A DNA stretch of 34,585 bases from the NCBI GenBank assembly GCA_039030915.1, contig JBCCDG010000035.1, positions 1 through 34,585 on the forward strand, in the 5' to 3' direction. Under the pieces are notes generated by a model. The model saw nothing but the letters and a program-made list of their open reading frames with translations, made no database searches and was not told the DNA's origin. The position numbers were made by a program, and so were the translations under genes. The DNA is from Thermohalobaculum sp039030915. GTDB lineage: Bacteria; Pseudomonadota; Alphaproteobacteria; Rhodobacterales; Rhodobacteraceae. Below, piece by piece: positions 23,795-32,422 of this stretch (position 1 is the first letter of the stretch; every line of letters begins with the position of its first letter).

Positions 23795-24915
23795 CCGGGC
23801 CGGTCGTCAAGGGCTGGTGCCCGGGGGCGCGTCGCCCGATGCGCTCGGGCGACGGGCTGGTCGTGCGCGTGCGGCCCCGTCTCGCCCGGCTCACGGCCGC
23901 GCAGGCTTTGGGCCTCTGTGCGCTCGCTCTGCGCTATGGCAGCGGGATGCTGGACCTCACCAACAGGGCGAACCTCCAGATCCGCGGTGTCGCCGAAACG
24001 GCCCATGCGCCGTTGCTGGAGGGGCTGAGGCGGCTCGGTCTTCTTGATACCGACCCCTTGCTCGAGAGCCGTCGCAACGTACTGGTCTCACCCTTCTGGG
24101 CAGCCGGCGACGTGACGGAGCGTCTGGCCCGCGCCCTCCACGGCGCGCTGCCGCAGATGCCGGAGCTGCCGGCCAAGGTCGGGTTCGCGGTGGATACCGG
24201 GCCGGTGCCCCTGCTCGCTGCGCAATCGGCGGATGTCCGCCTCGAGCGGTCGGAGAGCGGCCTTCTCCTTCGGGCGAACGGTGAGCCGCAGGGCATGGCG
24301 GTATCCGAGGACACGGCGATCCCGGCGCTTCTCGACGTCGTCCGCTGGTTCGCTGCCCGCCAGACGGCAGAGCGGCGGCGGATGGCGCAGGTGGTCGCGG
24401 CGGACACCCTTCCAGCCGGATGGCGCACCACGCGGCCGCGTTCGCCGATGCCGCGGCCCGAGCCGGGGCCTCACCCGCTTGGGGCGCTGCTCGGCGTGCC
24501 CTTCGGTCAGCTCGATGCGGAGGCGTGGGCCGGGGTGATCGGCGAGAGCGGGGCCCATGCCCTGCGGCTCACGCCGTGGCGACTGTTTCTACTCCACGGG
24601 GGCGGCGTGCCACAAAGCGCCCGGTTCATCTCCCGTCCGGGCAATCCGCTGCTCGATGCCGATGCCTGTCCCGGCGCGCCCTTTTGCGCGCAGGCGACCG
24701 TCGAGACCCGGGCGCTGGCGGAGGCCCTCGCGCCGCGCACAAGCGGCTCCCTTCATGTGTCGGGCTGTGCGAAGGGGTGCGCGCGGGCGGCGGCGGCGGA
24801 CGTCACGCTCGTTGGGCGCAACGGGCGGTTCGACCTTGTGGAACGCGGCCGGGCGTGGGACGCGCCCGAGCGGACCGGCCTCTCCCCGGCCGACCTACTC
24901 GCCGGAGCGACCTGA
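23791..24915 (+). CDS. cobG: Precorrin-3B synthase, apparently with a CTG start
   Basis: 374 residues from CTG at 23791. CobG is the oxygen-dependent enzyme of the aerobic pathway that turns precorrin-3A into precorrin-3B and resembles nitrite/sulfite reductases. The conserved N-terminal VVKGWCPGARRPM, the ferredoxin-like NRANLQIRG region and the [4Fe-4S] cysteines C293, C299, C326 and C330 (CPGAPFC, CAKGC) are all present. The start is odd. In frame there is no ATG, GTG or TTG near the conserved KGWCPGA; the first ATG (23839) would remove it. CTG at 23791 overlaps the cobN stop (CTGA), just where other pairs in this operon overlap as ATGA or GTGA. It ends six bases before cobH. Confidence 0.9.
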   Translation: MTGPVVKGWCPGARRPMRSGDGLVVRVRPRLARLTAAQALGLCALALRYGSGMLDLTNRANLQIRGVAETAHAPLLEGLRRLGLLDTDPLLESRRNVLVSPFWAAGDVTERLARALHGALPQMPELPAKVGFAVDTGPVPLLAAQSADVRLERSESGLLLRANGEPQGMAVSEDTAIPALLDVVRWFAARQTAERRRMAQVVAADTLPAGWRTTRPRSPMPRPEPGPHPLGALLGVPFGQLDAEAWAGVIGESGAHALRLTPWRLFLLHGGGVPQSARFISRPGNPLLDADACPGAPFCAQATVETRALAEALAPRTSGSLHVSGCAKGCARAAAADVTLVGRNGRFDLVERGRAWDAPERTGLSPADLLAGAT

Positions 24916-24921
24916 TCCGCC

Positions 24922-25551
24922 ATGCCCTACGCCTTCGAGACCGACGGTGCAGCGATCTACCGGGAGTCCTTTGCGACGATCCGGGCCGAGGCGGACCTCG
25001 CCCGCTTCGCCCCCTCCGAGGAGCCGGTCGTCGTGCGCATGATCCACGCCGCGGGACAGGTGGGACTGGAGCGCCATATCCGCTTCGCTCTCGGCTTTGC
25101 GGAGGCGGCGCGAGCGGCGCTGGAGGCAGGCGCCCCGATCCTCTGCGATGCACGGATGGTGTCCGAGGGGGTCACACGCCCGCGCCTGCCGGCCGGCAAT
25201 GCCGTGATCTGCACACTCCGCGGCGAGGGGGTACCCGAGCTTGCCAAGCGCATGGGCACAACGCGGTCGGCGGCGGCGCTGGAGCTCTGGCGGCCCCACC
25301 TTGCGGGGGCGCTCGTCGCCATCGGGAACGCGCCGACGGCACTGTTTCACCTCCTCAACATGCTCGAAGACCCCGCCTGTCCCCGACCCGCCGCGATTAT
25401 CGGCTGCCCGGTGGGCTTTGTCGGCGCGGCCGAGAGCAAGGCTGCGCTCTGGGCGGATCGGCCCGCACCCTGCTGTATCGTCGAGGGACGGCTTGGCGGC
25501 AGCGCGATCACGGTCGCTGCGATCAACGCGGTCGCGAGCGCTGTGGAATGA
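24922..25551 (+). CDS. cobH: Precorrin-8X methylmutase
   Basis: 209 residues, the normal length. It moves the C-11 methyl group of precorrin-8X to C-12, forming hydrogenobyrinic acid. The catalytic His is H42 in VVRMIHAAGQVG. Other signatures are ILCDARMVSEGV, AIGNAPTALFHLL, IIGCPVGFVGAAESK and the C-terminal GGSAITVAAINAVA. ATG at 24922 follows the cobG stop by six bases, and the TGA stop overlaps the cobI ATG. Confidence 0.96.
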   Translation: MPYAFETDGAAIYRESFATIRAEADLARFAPSEEPVVVRMIHAAGQVGLERHIRFALGFAEAARAALEAGAPILCDARMVSEGVTRPRLPAGNAVICTLRGEGVPELAKRMGTTRSAAALELWRPHLAGALVAIGNAPTALFHLLNMLEDPACPRPAAIIGCPVGFVGAAESKAALWADRPAPCCIVEGRLGGSAITVAAINAVASAVE

Positions 25552-26291
25552 TCGCCTCCGGCACACCGATGGGCACGATCCAGGGGCTGGGGCTTGGGCC
25601 AGGGGACCCCGACCTCATGACCGTCCGCGCCGCCCGGTTGCTGGGGCAAGCGCGGCACGTCGCCTATTTTCGCAAGGCCGGGCGCCCGGGGCAGGCGCGG
25701 CGGATCGTCGAGGGACTGCTCGCCCCAGGGGCCGTGGAGGTCCCCATGGAGTACCCCGTGACGACCGAGATCCCGCTGACCGACCCGCGCTACAACGTCT
25801 GCCTGTCCGAGTTCTATGCGACCTCGGCTGGGCGCCTGCAGCGTCTCGCCGAGGCGGGCGAGGATGTGGCGGTGCTGTGCGAGGGCGACCCGTTCTTCTA
25901 CGGCTCGTTCATGCATCTCTACACGCGTCTCTCGGGCGTCGTGCCGGTGACTGTGGTTCCGGCGATCACGGGCATGTCGGCGGCCTGGACTGCAACGGGC
26001 GTTCCGGTGACCTGGGGCGACGACGTGCTGACGGTTCTGGTCGGCACGCTGGACGCGGCGGATCTGGCCGCGCGTATGGGCGAGGCGGATGCGCTGGTGG
26101 TGATGAAGATCGGGCGCCACCTCGCCAAGGTCTGCGCCGCGCTCCGGGTCGCCGGGCGCTACGACGCGGCGTGGCTGGTCGAGTACGCCTCGATGCCCGA
26201 GCAGCGCGTGCAGCGGCTTTCCGAGGCGGATGGGAGGGCTGCCCCCTACTTTTCGATCATCGTGGTGCATGGGCAGGGGCGGCGCCCATGA
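25548..26291 (+). CDS. cobI: Precorrin-2 C20-methyltransferase
   Basis: 247 residues of the SAM-dependent tetrapyrrole methylase family. It adds the C-20 methyl group to precorrin-2. Motifs are GLGLGPGDPDLMTVRA near the N-terminus, VLCEGDPFFYGSFMHLY, and VVPAITGMSAAWTATG, which mark the CobI/CbiL subfamily. The ATGA overlap with cobH favours the start at 25548; an in-frame ATG at 25569 would also leave the domain whole. The end overlaps cobJ by four bases. Confidence 0.95.
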   Translation: MIASGTPMGTIQGLGLGPGDPDLMTVRAARLLGQARHVAYFRKAGRPGQARRIVEGLLAPGAVEVPMEYPVTTEIPLTDPRYNVCLSEFYATSAGRLQRLAEAGEDVAVLCEGDPFFYGSFMHLYTRLSGVVPVTVVPAITGMSAAWTATGVPVTWGDDVLTVLVGTLDAADLAARMGEADALVVMKIGRHLAKVCAALRVAGRYDAAWLVEYASMPEQRVQRLSEADGRAAPYFSIIVVHGQGRRP

Positions 26292-27040
26292 GCGGGTGGC
26301 TTGCGATTGCCGGGCTCGGCCCGGGCGCCGAGGCACTGGTGACCCCCGAGGTGACGGCCGCGCTATTGCAGGCGACCGACGTCGTGGGCTACATCCCCTA
26401 CGTCGCGCGGGTGGCAGAGCGCCCGGGTCTCACCCGCCACGCAAGCGACAATCGGGTGGAGCTCGACCGGGCCATCCTCGCACTCTCCCTTGCCTCCGAG
26501 GGGCGATGCGTGGTGGTCGTCTCCTCCGGCGATCCGGGGGTTTTCGCCATGGCGTCCGCCGTCTTCGAAGCGGTGGAGGCCGGGCCCGCCGCGTGGCGCG
26601 AGCTCGACATCCGCGTGCTGCCGGGCCTGACCGCGATGCTTGCCGCCGCAGCCCGGGCGGGCGCGCCACTCGGACACGACTTTTGCGCGATCAACCTGAG
26701 CGACAATCTCAAGCCGTGGCGCGTGATCGAGACCCGCCTGCGCCTCGCCGCCGAGGCGGACTTCGCGATCGCGCTCTACAACCCCCGCTCGAAGGCCCGG
26801 CCGGAGGGGTTTGCCCGGGCGCTCGCCGTCCTGTCGGGCGCTTGCGCCGACGCGCGCCCGGTGATCTTCGCCCGCGCCGTCTCAACGCCGGAGGAAGCGA
26901 TCCGCGTGCTGCCGCTACCCGACTGCCGGGCGGAGATGGCCGATATGCGCACGGTGGTGATCGTCGGCTCCTCCCGCACAAGGGTGATCGAGCGGTCGGC
27001 CGCCCCCATCGTCTACACCCCGAGATCGGTCCCCGCATGA
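26288..27040 (+). CDS. cobJ: Precorrin-3B C17-methyltransferase
   Basis: 250 residues of the tetrapyrrole methylase family. It methylates C-17 and contracts the ring to give precorrin-4. GLGPGAEALVTPEV, VVVVSSGDPGVFAMASAVFEA, LPGLTAMLAAAARAGAPLGHDFC, INLSDNLKPW and ALYNPRSKAR are CobJ/CbiH signatures. Its start overlaps the cobI stop (ATGA). Its last 28 bases overlap, tail to tail, the 3' end of cobK on the other strand. Confidence 0.95.
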   Translation: MSGWLAIAGLGPGAEALVTPEVTAALLQATDVVGYIPYVARVAERPGLTRHASDNRVELDRAILALSLASEGRCVVVVSSGDPGVFAMASAVFEAVEAGPAAWRELDIRVLPGLTAMLAAAARAGAPLGHDFCAINLSDNLKPWRVIETRLRLAAEADFAIALYNPRSKARPEGFARALAVLSGACADARPVIFARAVSTPEEAIRVLPLPDCRAEMADMRTVVIVGSSRTRVIERSAAPIVYTPRSVPA

Positions 27041-27768
27041 AAGAGCCAGTCGAGCACCTCCGGGACCTCATGCACCGTGCGTCGCTCGGGCAGGGCTGGT
27101 CGGTCGATCATAACCACCGGCAGCCCGAGGACCCGCGCCGCGTCTATCTTGGCGACCGCCCCCGGCCCGCCGGCGTTCTTCGAGACGACGAGCTCGATCC
27201 CGTGCATCTGCATCAGCGCCCGGTCTTCCGGCTCGCTGAAGGGGCCCCGGGCGATCACGACATCACAGTCCGGCAGGGGCAGGGGGTCCGCCGGCGCATC
27301 GACGAGGCGGAGCAGGTAGCGGTGCTGTGGCTGGGCCGCGAATGCGCCGAGATGCATGCGCCCGACCGCGAGGAACACCTTCTGCCGCGGCCTCACCAGC
27401 GCTCGGACCGCGCTGGCGATGTCCAGGACGCGGGTCCAGCTGTCGCCGGGCCGGGGCTGCCAGGGTGGGCGGGTGAGAGCGATCAGCGGCACGCCTGCGT
27501 AGGCGGAGGCCGCGACCGCATTGCGGCTCATCCTGGCGGCAAACGGGTGCGTGGCGTCCACGACATGGGTGATCGCTTCTGCCCGCAGCCAGTCGGCGAG
27601 CCCTTCCGCGCCGCCGAACCCGCCGTTGCGCACCGGCAGCGCCTGAGCCTTGGGGTGGGCGACACGGCCTGCGAACGACAGCGTGGCCCGGACGCCCTCT
27701 GCCGCAAGCGCCGCTGCGAGGGCGGCCGCTTCCGTGGTTCCGCCGAGAACGAGCAGGTTCGGCGTCAT
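27013..27768 (-). CDS. cobK: Precorrin-6A reductase, antisense within the cob operon
   Basis: 251 residues. It uses NADPH to reduce precorrin-6A to precorrin-6B. The Rossmann-like N-terminus LLVLGGTTEAAALAAAL, VVDATHPFAARMSRNA, FLAVGRMHLGAF and ELVVSKNAGGPGAVAKIDAAR fit CobK/CbiJ. ATG at 27768 gives the conserved N-terminus; a longer frame open to 27,870 adds unrelated residues. It is the only rightward-cluster gene on the minus strand. Its start shares CATG with the start of cobL, and its 3' end overlaps that of cobJ by 28 bases. It therefore needs its own promoter inside or near cobL. Confidence 0.94.
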   Translation of the reverse strand: MTPNLLVLGGTTEAAALAAALAAEGVRATLSFAGRVAHPKAQALPVRNGGFGGAEGLADWLRAEAITHVVDATHPFAARMSRNAVAASAYAGVPLIALTRPPWQPRPGDSWTRVLDIASAVRALVRPRQKVFLAVGRMHLGAFAAQPQHRYLLRLVDAPADPLPLPDCDVVIARGPFSEPEDRALMQMHGIELVVSKNAGGPGAVAKIDAARVLGLPVVMIDRPALPERRTVHEVPEVLDWLFHAGTDLGV

Positions 27769-28963
27769 GGCTGAAGCACCTTGGCTGACGATCGTGGGTC
27801 TCGGCGAGGATGGGACGGACGGGCTCGCCCCCGCAAGCCTCGCCGCAATCGGGGCCGCGGAAATCGTCATGGGCCCACCCCGTCACCTCGCGCTCGTGGC
27901 GCCGGGCAAGGCCGGACGCATCGACTGGCCCGTGCCCTTCGCCGAGGGGCTGCCGAGGATGCTCGCACATCGCGGCAGGCGGGTGGTCGTGCTGGCGTCG
28001 GGCGACCCGTTCTGGTTCGGCGCGGGCCGGGTGATCGCCGAGGCACTCGCGCCCGGCGAGTGGCGCGCGCTGCCCGGGCTCTCCTGCTTCGCCCTTGCCG
28101 CGAACCGCCTCGGCTGGCCGCTCGAGACGACGCGGTGCCGGGCGCTCCATGCAGCGCCCTTGTCGCGGTTGCGGGCAGACCTCGCGCCCGGGGTCCGCCT
28201 CATCGTGACGCTGCGGGACGGCGACGCGGTGCGCGCCTTGGCGCAGTACCTCAGCGACGAAGGCTTCGGCGATACGCGCCTCACCCTTTGCGAGGGGCTC
28301 GGCGGCCCGCGAGAGCAGCTGACGGAGGGGACCGCAGGGTGCCTGCCGGACGCGGCGTTCCGCCACCCGGTCTGCGCGGCGCTCGAGGTTGCGGGGGACG
28401 GCCACGTGCTGCCGCAGACCTCCGGCCGCCCGGACACGTGGTTCGCGCATGACGGGCAGATCACCAAGCGGCCGGTCCGGGCGCTCACGCTCTCCTCACT
28501 GGCACCGCGGATCGGCGAGCATCTCTGGGACATCGGGGCGGGTTCGGGCTCGGTGGGCCTCGAATGGCTGCTCGCGGACCCGTCGCTCTCCGCCACGGCT
28601 GTCGAGGCGGATCCGGGGAGAGCCGCCAGGATCGCGGAGAACGCGGCCCGGCTAGGCCTCGATCGGCTGACCATCGTGACCGGCCGCGCGCCGGAGGCGC
28701 TGGACGGGCTCGCCGCACCGCAGGCGATCTTCGTCGGCGGGGGGATGTCGGAGGCGTTGCTCGGCTGGCTGACGGAGCACTGTGCCGGCGCCCGCCTCGT
28801 GGCGAACGCGGTGACGCTTGAGAGCGAGGCGCTTCTGGCGTGCGCTCATGCCCGGCTCGGCGGTACCTTGCTCCGCTGCGAGCTCGCCGAGGCGGCCACC
28901 CTCGGCACGCGGCGCGGCTGGCAGGCTGCGCGGCCAATCGTGCAGTGGAGCGTCACGCTGTGA
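27767..28963 (+). CDS. cobL: Precorrin-6B C5,15-methyltransferase (decarboxylating), CbiE-CbiT fusion
   Basis: 398 residues, the usual fused form. The N-terminal half is a tetrapyrrole methylase like CbiE (WLTIVGLGEDGTDGLAPAS, VVVLASGDPFWFGAGRVIAE, LPGLSCFALAANRLGWP). The C-terminal half, from about 240, is a Rossmann methyltransferase like CbiT with LWDIGAGSGSVGLEWL as SAM site and AVEADPGRAARIAENAARLG. It methylates C-5 and C-15 and removes the acetate carboxyl at C-12. ATG at 27767 overlaps the divergent cobK start by two bases, and only a weak GCAGG serves as ribosome-binding site. The end overlaps cobE (GTGA). Confidence 0.95.
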   Translation: MAEAPWLTIVGLGEDGTDGLAPASLAAIGAAEIVMGPPRHLALVAPGKAGRIDWPVPFAEGLPRMLAHRGRRVVVLASGDPFWFGAGRVIAEALAPGEWRALPGLSCFALAANRLGWPLETTRCRALHAAPLSRLRADLAPGVRLIVTLRDGDAVRALAQYLSDEGFGDTRLTLCEGLGGPREQLTEGTAGCLPDAAFRHPVCAALEVAGDGHVLPQTSGRPDTWFAHDGQITKRPVRALTLSSLAPRIGEHLWDIGAGSGSVGLEWLLADPSLSATAVEADPGRAARIAENAARLGLDRLTIVTGRAPEALDGLAAPQAIFVGGGMSEALLGWLTEHCAGARLVANAVTLESEALLACAHARLGGTLLRCELAEAATLGTRRGWQAARPIVQWSVTL

Positions 28964-29328
28964 TCGTCGCGGGCTTCGGGTTCAGGGCGGGCGCAACGGC
29001 GGAGAGCCTCGCGGATGCGCTTCGGGCGGCCTCGGGCGGCCGGCCCGTCGCAGCGCTCGCCACGCCGGCGGACAAGGTGGAGGCGCGGGCCTTCGCAGCG
29101 CTTGCGGCGGCCCTCCGTCTGCCCGCTCGCGCGGTTGCGCCCGCCGCCCTCGTCGGTCAGGACACCGCGACGCGGTCGTCGGCCTCGCACCGTGCGAGGG
29201 GCGTCGGCAGCGTTGCGGAGGCGGCGGCGCTGGCGGCGGCGGGACCTGGCGCGCGCCTTCTGGCCCCGCGGGCAGTATCGCGGGACAGGCAGGCGACCTG
29301 CGCGCTGGCGGAGGGAGGAGACCCATGA
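28960..29328 (+). CDS. cobE: CobE, CbiG C-terminal-domain protein
   Basis: 122 residues from a GTG start that overlaps the cobL stop as GTGA. VIVAGFGFRAGATAESLADAL, then PVAALATPADKVEARAF and a C-terminal LLAPRAVSRDRQATCALAEG match CobE, which is homologous to the C-terminal domain of CbiG. Its exact role in the aerobic pathway is not firmly established; a function around precorrin-5 handling has been proposed. It overlaps cobM by four bases. Confidence 0.88.
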   Translation: MIVAGFGFRAGATAESLADALRAASGGRPVAALATPADKVEARAFAALAAALRLPARAVAPAALVGQDTATRSSASHRARGVGSVAEAAALAAAGPGARLLAPRAVSRDRQATCALAEGGDP

Positions 29329-30131
29329 CGGTTCATTTCATCGGCGCGGGCCCTGGGGCGCCCGACCTCCTGACGCTCCGGGGGCGCGATCTGATCGCTG
29401 CCTGTCCGGTCTGCCTCTACGCGGGCTCTCTCGTGCCGGAGACGGTGCTCGCCCACTGCCCCGAGGGCGCGCGGGTCGTGAATACGGCGCCGCTCGATCT
29501 CGACCAGATCATAGGCGAGATCCGCGCGGCCCACGCGGCGGGGCAGGATGTGGCGCGCCTGCATTCGGGCGATCTCTCGGTCTGGTCCGCGATGGGGGAG
29601 CAGATGCGGCGGTTGCGTACCGAGGGCATTCCGGTGACCGTGACCCCCGGCGTGCCGGCCTTCGCGGCGGCGGCCGCCTCGCTCGGGGCCGAGCTGACGC
29701 TGCCGGGGCTGGCGCAGTCGGTCGTACTGACGCGGACGCCGGGACGAGCGTCCGGCATGCCCGAGGGCGAGACGCTTGCGAACTTCGCCGCCACCGGCGC
29801 GACACTGGCGATCCACCTCGCGATCCAGAACATCGCGGCAGTGGTCGAGGACCTCGCGCCCGACTACGGGGCGGACTGTCCGGTCGCCGTCGTCTACCGA
29901 GCGAGCTGGCCGGACGAACGGATCGTGCGCGGTACGCTCGCCGATATCGAGGCGCGGCTGACCGGCGCCGGGATCGAGCGGACGGCGCTCATCCTCGTCG
30001 GGCCCGCCCTCACAGGTGAGGGGTTCGCGGAGAGCTGCCTCTACGCCCCAGAGTACGACCGGCGCTACCGCCCGCAGAGCGCGGAGAGCCCCTGGGCCGG
30101 CTGGGCGCCCGAGGCGGAGGGCCGGAGCTGA
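29325..30131 (+). CDS. cobM: Precorrin-4 C11-methyltransferase
   Basis: 268 residues of the tetrapyrrole methylase family. It adds the C-11 methyl group to precorrin-4, giving precorrin-5. FIGAGPGAPDLLTLRG, LYAGSLVPETVL, RLHSGDLSVWSAMGEQMR, VTPGVPAFAAAAASLGAELTLP and AIHLAIQNIA are CobM/CbiF hallmarks. GGGAGGAG precedes the ATG, which overlaps the cobE stop. The stop shares one base with the cobB ATG (TGATG). Confidence 0.96.
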   Translation: MTVHFIGAGPGAPDLLTLRGRDLIAACPVCLYAGSLVPETVLAHCPEGARVVNTAPLDLDQIIGEIRAAHAAGQDVARLHSGDLSVWSAMGEQMRRLRTEGIPVTVTPGVPAFAAAAASLGAELTLPGLAQSVVLTRTPGRASGMPEGETLANFAATGATLAIHLAIQNIAAVVEDLAPDYGADCPVAVVYRASWPDERIVRGTLADIEARLTGAGIERTALILVGPALTGEGFAESCLYAPEYDRRYRPQSAESPWAGWAPEAEGRS

Positions 30132-31435
30132 TGCGTGGCCTCCTCGTCTCCGCCCCGAGCTCGGGCACGGGCAAGACAACGGTGATGCTCGGCCTCCTGC
30201 GCGCGCTGGTGGAGGACGGGCATGTCGTCCAGCCGTTCAAGTCCGGCCCCGACTATATCGACCCGGCATTCCACCGCGCGGCGTCGGGGCGGGCGTCCTA
30301 CAATCTTGACACCTGGGGGATGGATGAGGCGCTGCTGGGCTCGATCTCCGCCCGCTCGGCGGGGGCTGACATCTGCCTCGCCGAGGGGTCCATGGGCCTC
30401 TACGACGGGGTCGCGACGCGGGGCCGGACCGGCTTTGGCTCAAGCGCGGAGACGGCGCTGCGCTTCGGCTGGCCGGTGGTGCTGGTGCTCGATGTCGGCG
30501 GGCAGGCGCAGTCGGCGGCGGCGACGGCGCTTGGGTTCCGCACCTACCTCCCGGAGCTGCCGTTTGCGGGCGTGATCCTGAACCGCGTCGCCTCGCCCCG
30601 GCACGAGCGGCTGACACGCCTCGGCATGGAGCGCGCCGGGCTGTCGGTGCTCGGGTGCCTGCCGCGGCGGGGGGATCTCACGCTGCCGGAGCGCCATCTA
30701 GGCCTCATCCAGGCGGTCGAGCATCCCGATCTCGAGACCGCCATTGCGGGGTACGCCGCGTTTCTGCGTGCGCATGTGGACCTCGGCGCGATCGTCGCGG
30801 CGGCTGCAGGGCCGGAGGTGCCGGCCAGCGGGACCCTGCCGCCACCGCCCGCGCAGCGGATCGCGCTGGCGCAGGACGCGGCGTTCTCCTTCACATACCC
30901 GCATCTCCTCGAGGGGTGGCGGGCCGCTGGCGCGGAGATCCTGCCCTTCTCGCCGCTGGCGGATGAGGCGCCATGCCCGGGTGCCGATCTCGTCTGGCTG
31001 CCGGGCGGCTATCCGGAGCTCCACGCCGGGCCGCTCGCTGCGGCGGGCACGTTCCTCGACGGTCTTCGCCGCCATGCAGAGACGAAGCCCGTGCATGGAG
31101 AGTGCGGCGGCTACATGGCGCTCGGCACCGCGCTCATCGATAAGCAGGGGTCGCGCCACGCCATGGCCGGGCTGCTCGGGCTGGTGACGAGCTACGAGAC
31201 GCGCAAGTTCCATCTCGGCTACCGGCGCGCGGTGCTCGAGGCTCCCCTGCCGGGGCATGGGGTGGGGGCCGCGCTGCGCGGGCACGAGTTCCACTATTCC
31301 ACGATCCTCGAGCAGCCCGACGCGTCGCTCGCCGCGGTGGCCGACGCCGACGGCACCCCGGTGCCCGAGACCGGCTCGCGGCGGGGCCGGGTGACGGGGA
31401 CGTTCTTCCATCTCATCTCCGCGGAGGAGCCATGA
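30131..31435 (+). CDS. cobB: Hydrogenobyrinic acid a,c-diamide synthase
   Basis: 434 residues. It amidates the a and c acetate side chains of hydrogenobyrinic acid with glutamine and ATP, making the substrate of CobNST. The N-terminal ATPase has SSGTGKTT (10-17) and FKSGPDYIDPAFH. The C-terminal glutaminase domain has C325 in HGECGGYMALG, plus LPGGYPELH and GHEFHYST. It is read from a one-base overlap with cobM and ends in an ATGA overlap with cobA. Confidence 0.95.
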   Translation: MRGLLVSAPSSGTGKTTVMLGLLRALVEDGHVVQPFKSGPDYIDPAFHRAASGRASYNLDTWGMDEALLGSISARSAGADICLAEGSMGLYDGVATRGRTGFGSSAETALRFGWPVVLVLDVGGQAQSAAATALGFRTYLPELPFAGVILNRVASPRHERLTRLGMERAGLSVLGCLPRRGDLTLPERHLGLIQAVEHPDLETAIAGYAAFLRAHVDLGAIVAAAAGPEVPASGTLPPPPAQRIALAQDAAFSFTYPHLLEGWRAAGAEILPFSPLADEAPCPGADLVWLPGGYPELHAGPLAAAGTFLDGLRRHAETKPVHGECGGYMALGTALIDKQGSRHAMAGLLGLVTSYETRKFHLGYRRAVLEAPLPGHGVGAALRGHEFHYSTILEQPDASLAAVADADGTPVPETGSRRGRVTGTFFHLISAEEP

Positions 31436-32151
31436 CCGGGTTCGTCAGCTTCGTCGGCTCGGGGCCGGGCGACCCGGAGTTGCTGACGCTGAAGGCGGTG
31501 GACCGGCTCCGCCGCGCCGACGCGGTGTTGTTCGACGACCTCTCCGCTGGCCCGATCCTTGGTCACGCGCGGCCCGGGGCCGATCTCGTGGGCGTCGGCA
31601 AGCGGGCCGGACGCGCCTCGCCGCGGCAGGAGCATGTGAGCCGGCTGCTGGTCGACTACGGCCGCGCGGGCGGGCGGATCGTGCGGCTGAAGTCCGGCGA
31701 CGGCGGGCTCTTCGGACGGCTGGAGGAGGAATTGACGGCCCTCCGCGCCACCGACGTGCGCTACGAGATCGTGCCTGGCGTGCCATCGGCCTGTGCCGCG
31801 GCCGCAGCGGCCGGCATCCCGCTCACGCGGCGGCTCACGGCGCGACGGGTACAGTTTGTCACGGGCCACGACATCACGGGCGAGCTGCCGGGGGACATAA
31901 ACCTCGCGGCGCTGGCGGACCCCACGGCCTCGACGGTTGTGTTCATGGGCAAGCGGACATTCCCGCGTCTCCTCGCACGCCTTGTCGAGCATGGCCTGCC
32001 CGCCGACACGCCCGCCATCCTTGCAGAAGCCGTCAGCACGCCGGAGCAGTCGATCGAACGCCTCACGCTGGCGGCGCTTGCCGAGAAGCTGGTCACCGAG
32101 GTGGGCACGGCCCCGGCGCTTATTCTCTACGGGCCGCTTGCGGATGAGTGA
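31432..32151 (+). CDS. cobA: Uroporphyrinogen-III C-methyltransferase
   Basis: 239 residues. It methylates C-2 and C-7 of uroporphyrinogen III, giving precorrin-2, the entry to the corrin branch. VSFVGSGPGDPELLTLKAV, ADAVLFDDL, GKRAGRASPRQEHVS, IVPGVPSACAAAAAAGIPLTRR and TVVFMGKRTF are typical. The loop that often reads GGDPFVFGRGGEE is here SGDGGLFGRLEEE, a variant I recall from some alphaproteobacterial CobA proteins. There are no CysG-type dehydrogenase or chelatase domains. It is the last gene of the main rightward run. Confidence 0.94.
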   Translation: MTGFVSFVGSGPGDPELLTLKAVDRLRRADAVLFDDLSAGPILGHARPGADLVGVGKRAGRASPRQEHVSRLLVDYGRAGGRIVRLKSGDGGLFGRLEEELTALRATDVRYEIVPGVPSACAAAAAAGIPLTRRLTARRVQFVTGHDITGELPGDINLAALADPTASTVVFMGKRTFPRLLARLVEHGLPADTPAILAEAVSTPEQSIERLTLAALAEKLVTEVGTAPALILYGPLADE

Positions 32152-32202
32152 GTGTCGCAAGTTCGCTTGCTACAGCGGCCGAGGACTGCGAGAATTTGAA
32201 CT

Positions 32203-32355
32203 ATACGGTGCCGCGTGCGCGGCTGAAAAGGGAACCGGGTGAGAGGCCCGGACTGCCCCCGCAACTGTGAGCGGAGAGGGCCCCGGGGAGACCACTGGCC
32301 AACTGGCTGGGAAGGTCCGGGGCGCAGCGACCCGCGAGTCAGGAGACCTGCCGTA
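32203..32355 (+). promoter_or_regulatory. Second cobalamin riboswitch, upstream of cbiM
   Basis: A near-textbook aptamer: CGGTGCC, GGCTGAAAAGGGAA, CTGCCCCCGCAACTGTGA, the B12 box ACCACTGG, GGGAAGGTC, then GCGAGTCAGGAGACCTGCC. It starts about 50 bases after the cobA stop and ends about 67 bases before cbiM. Short GC-rich hairpins follow, but there is no T run, so translational control is the simpler reading. It would reduce cobalt uptake (and probably cobF) when cobalamin is abundant. Confidence 0.95.
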
Positions 32356-32422
32356 TGCCTCGGGCCCGCTCGGGCAAAACCCCAGGCCGCCGGAGGGGCG
32401 GTAGAGACAGTGAGGGACAGAC

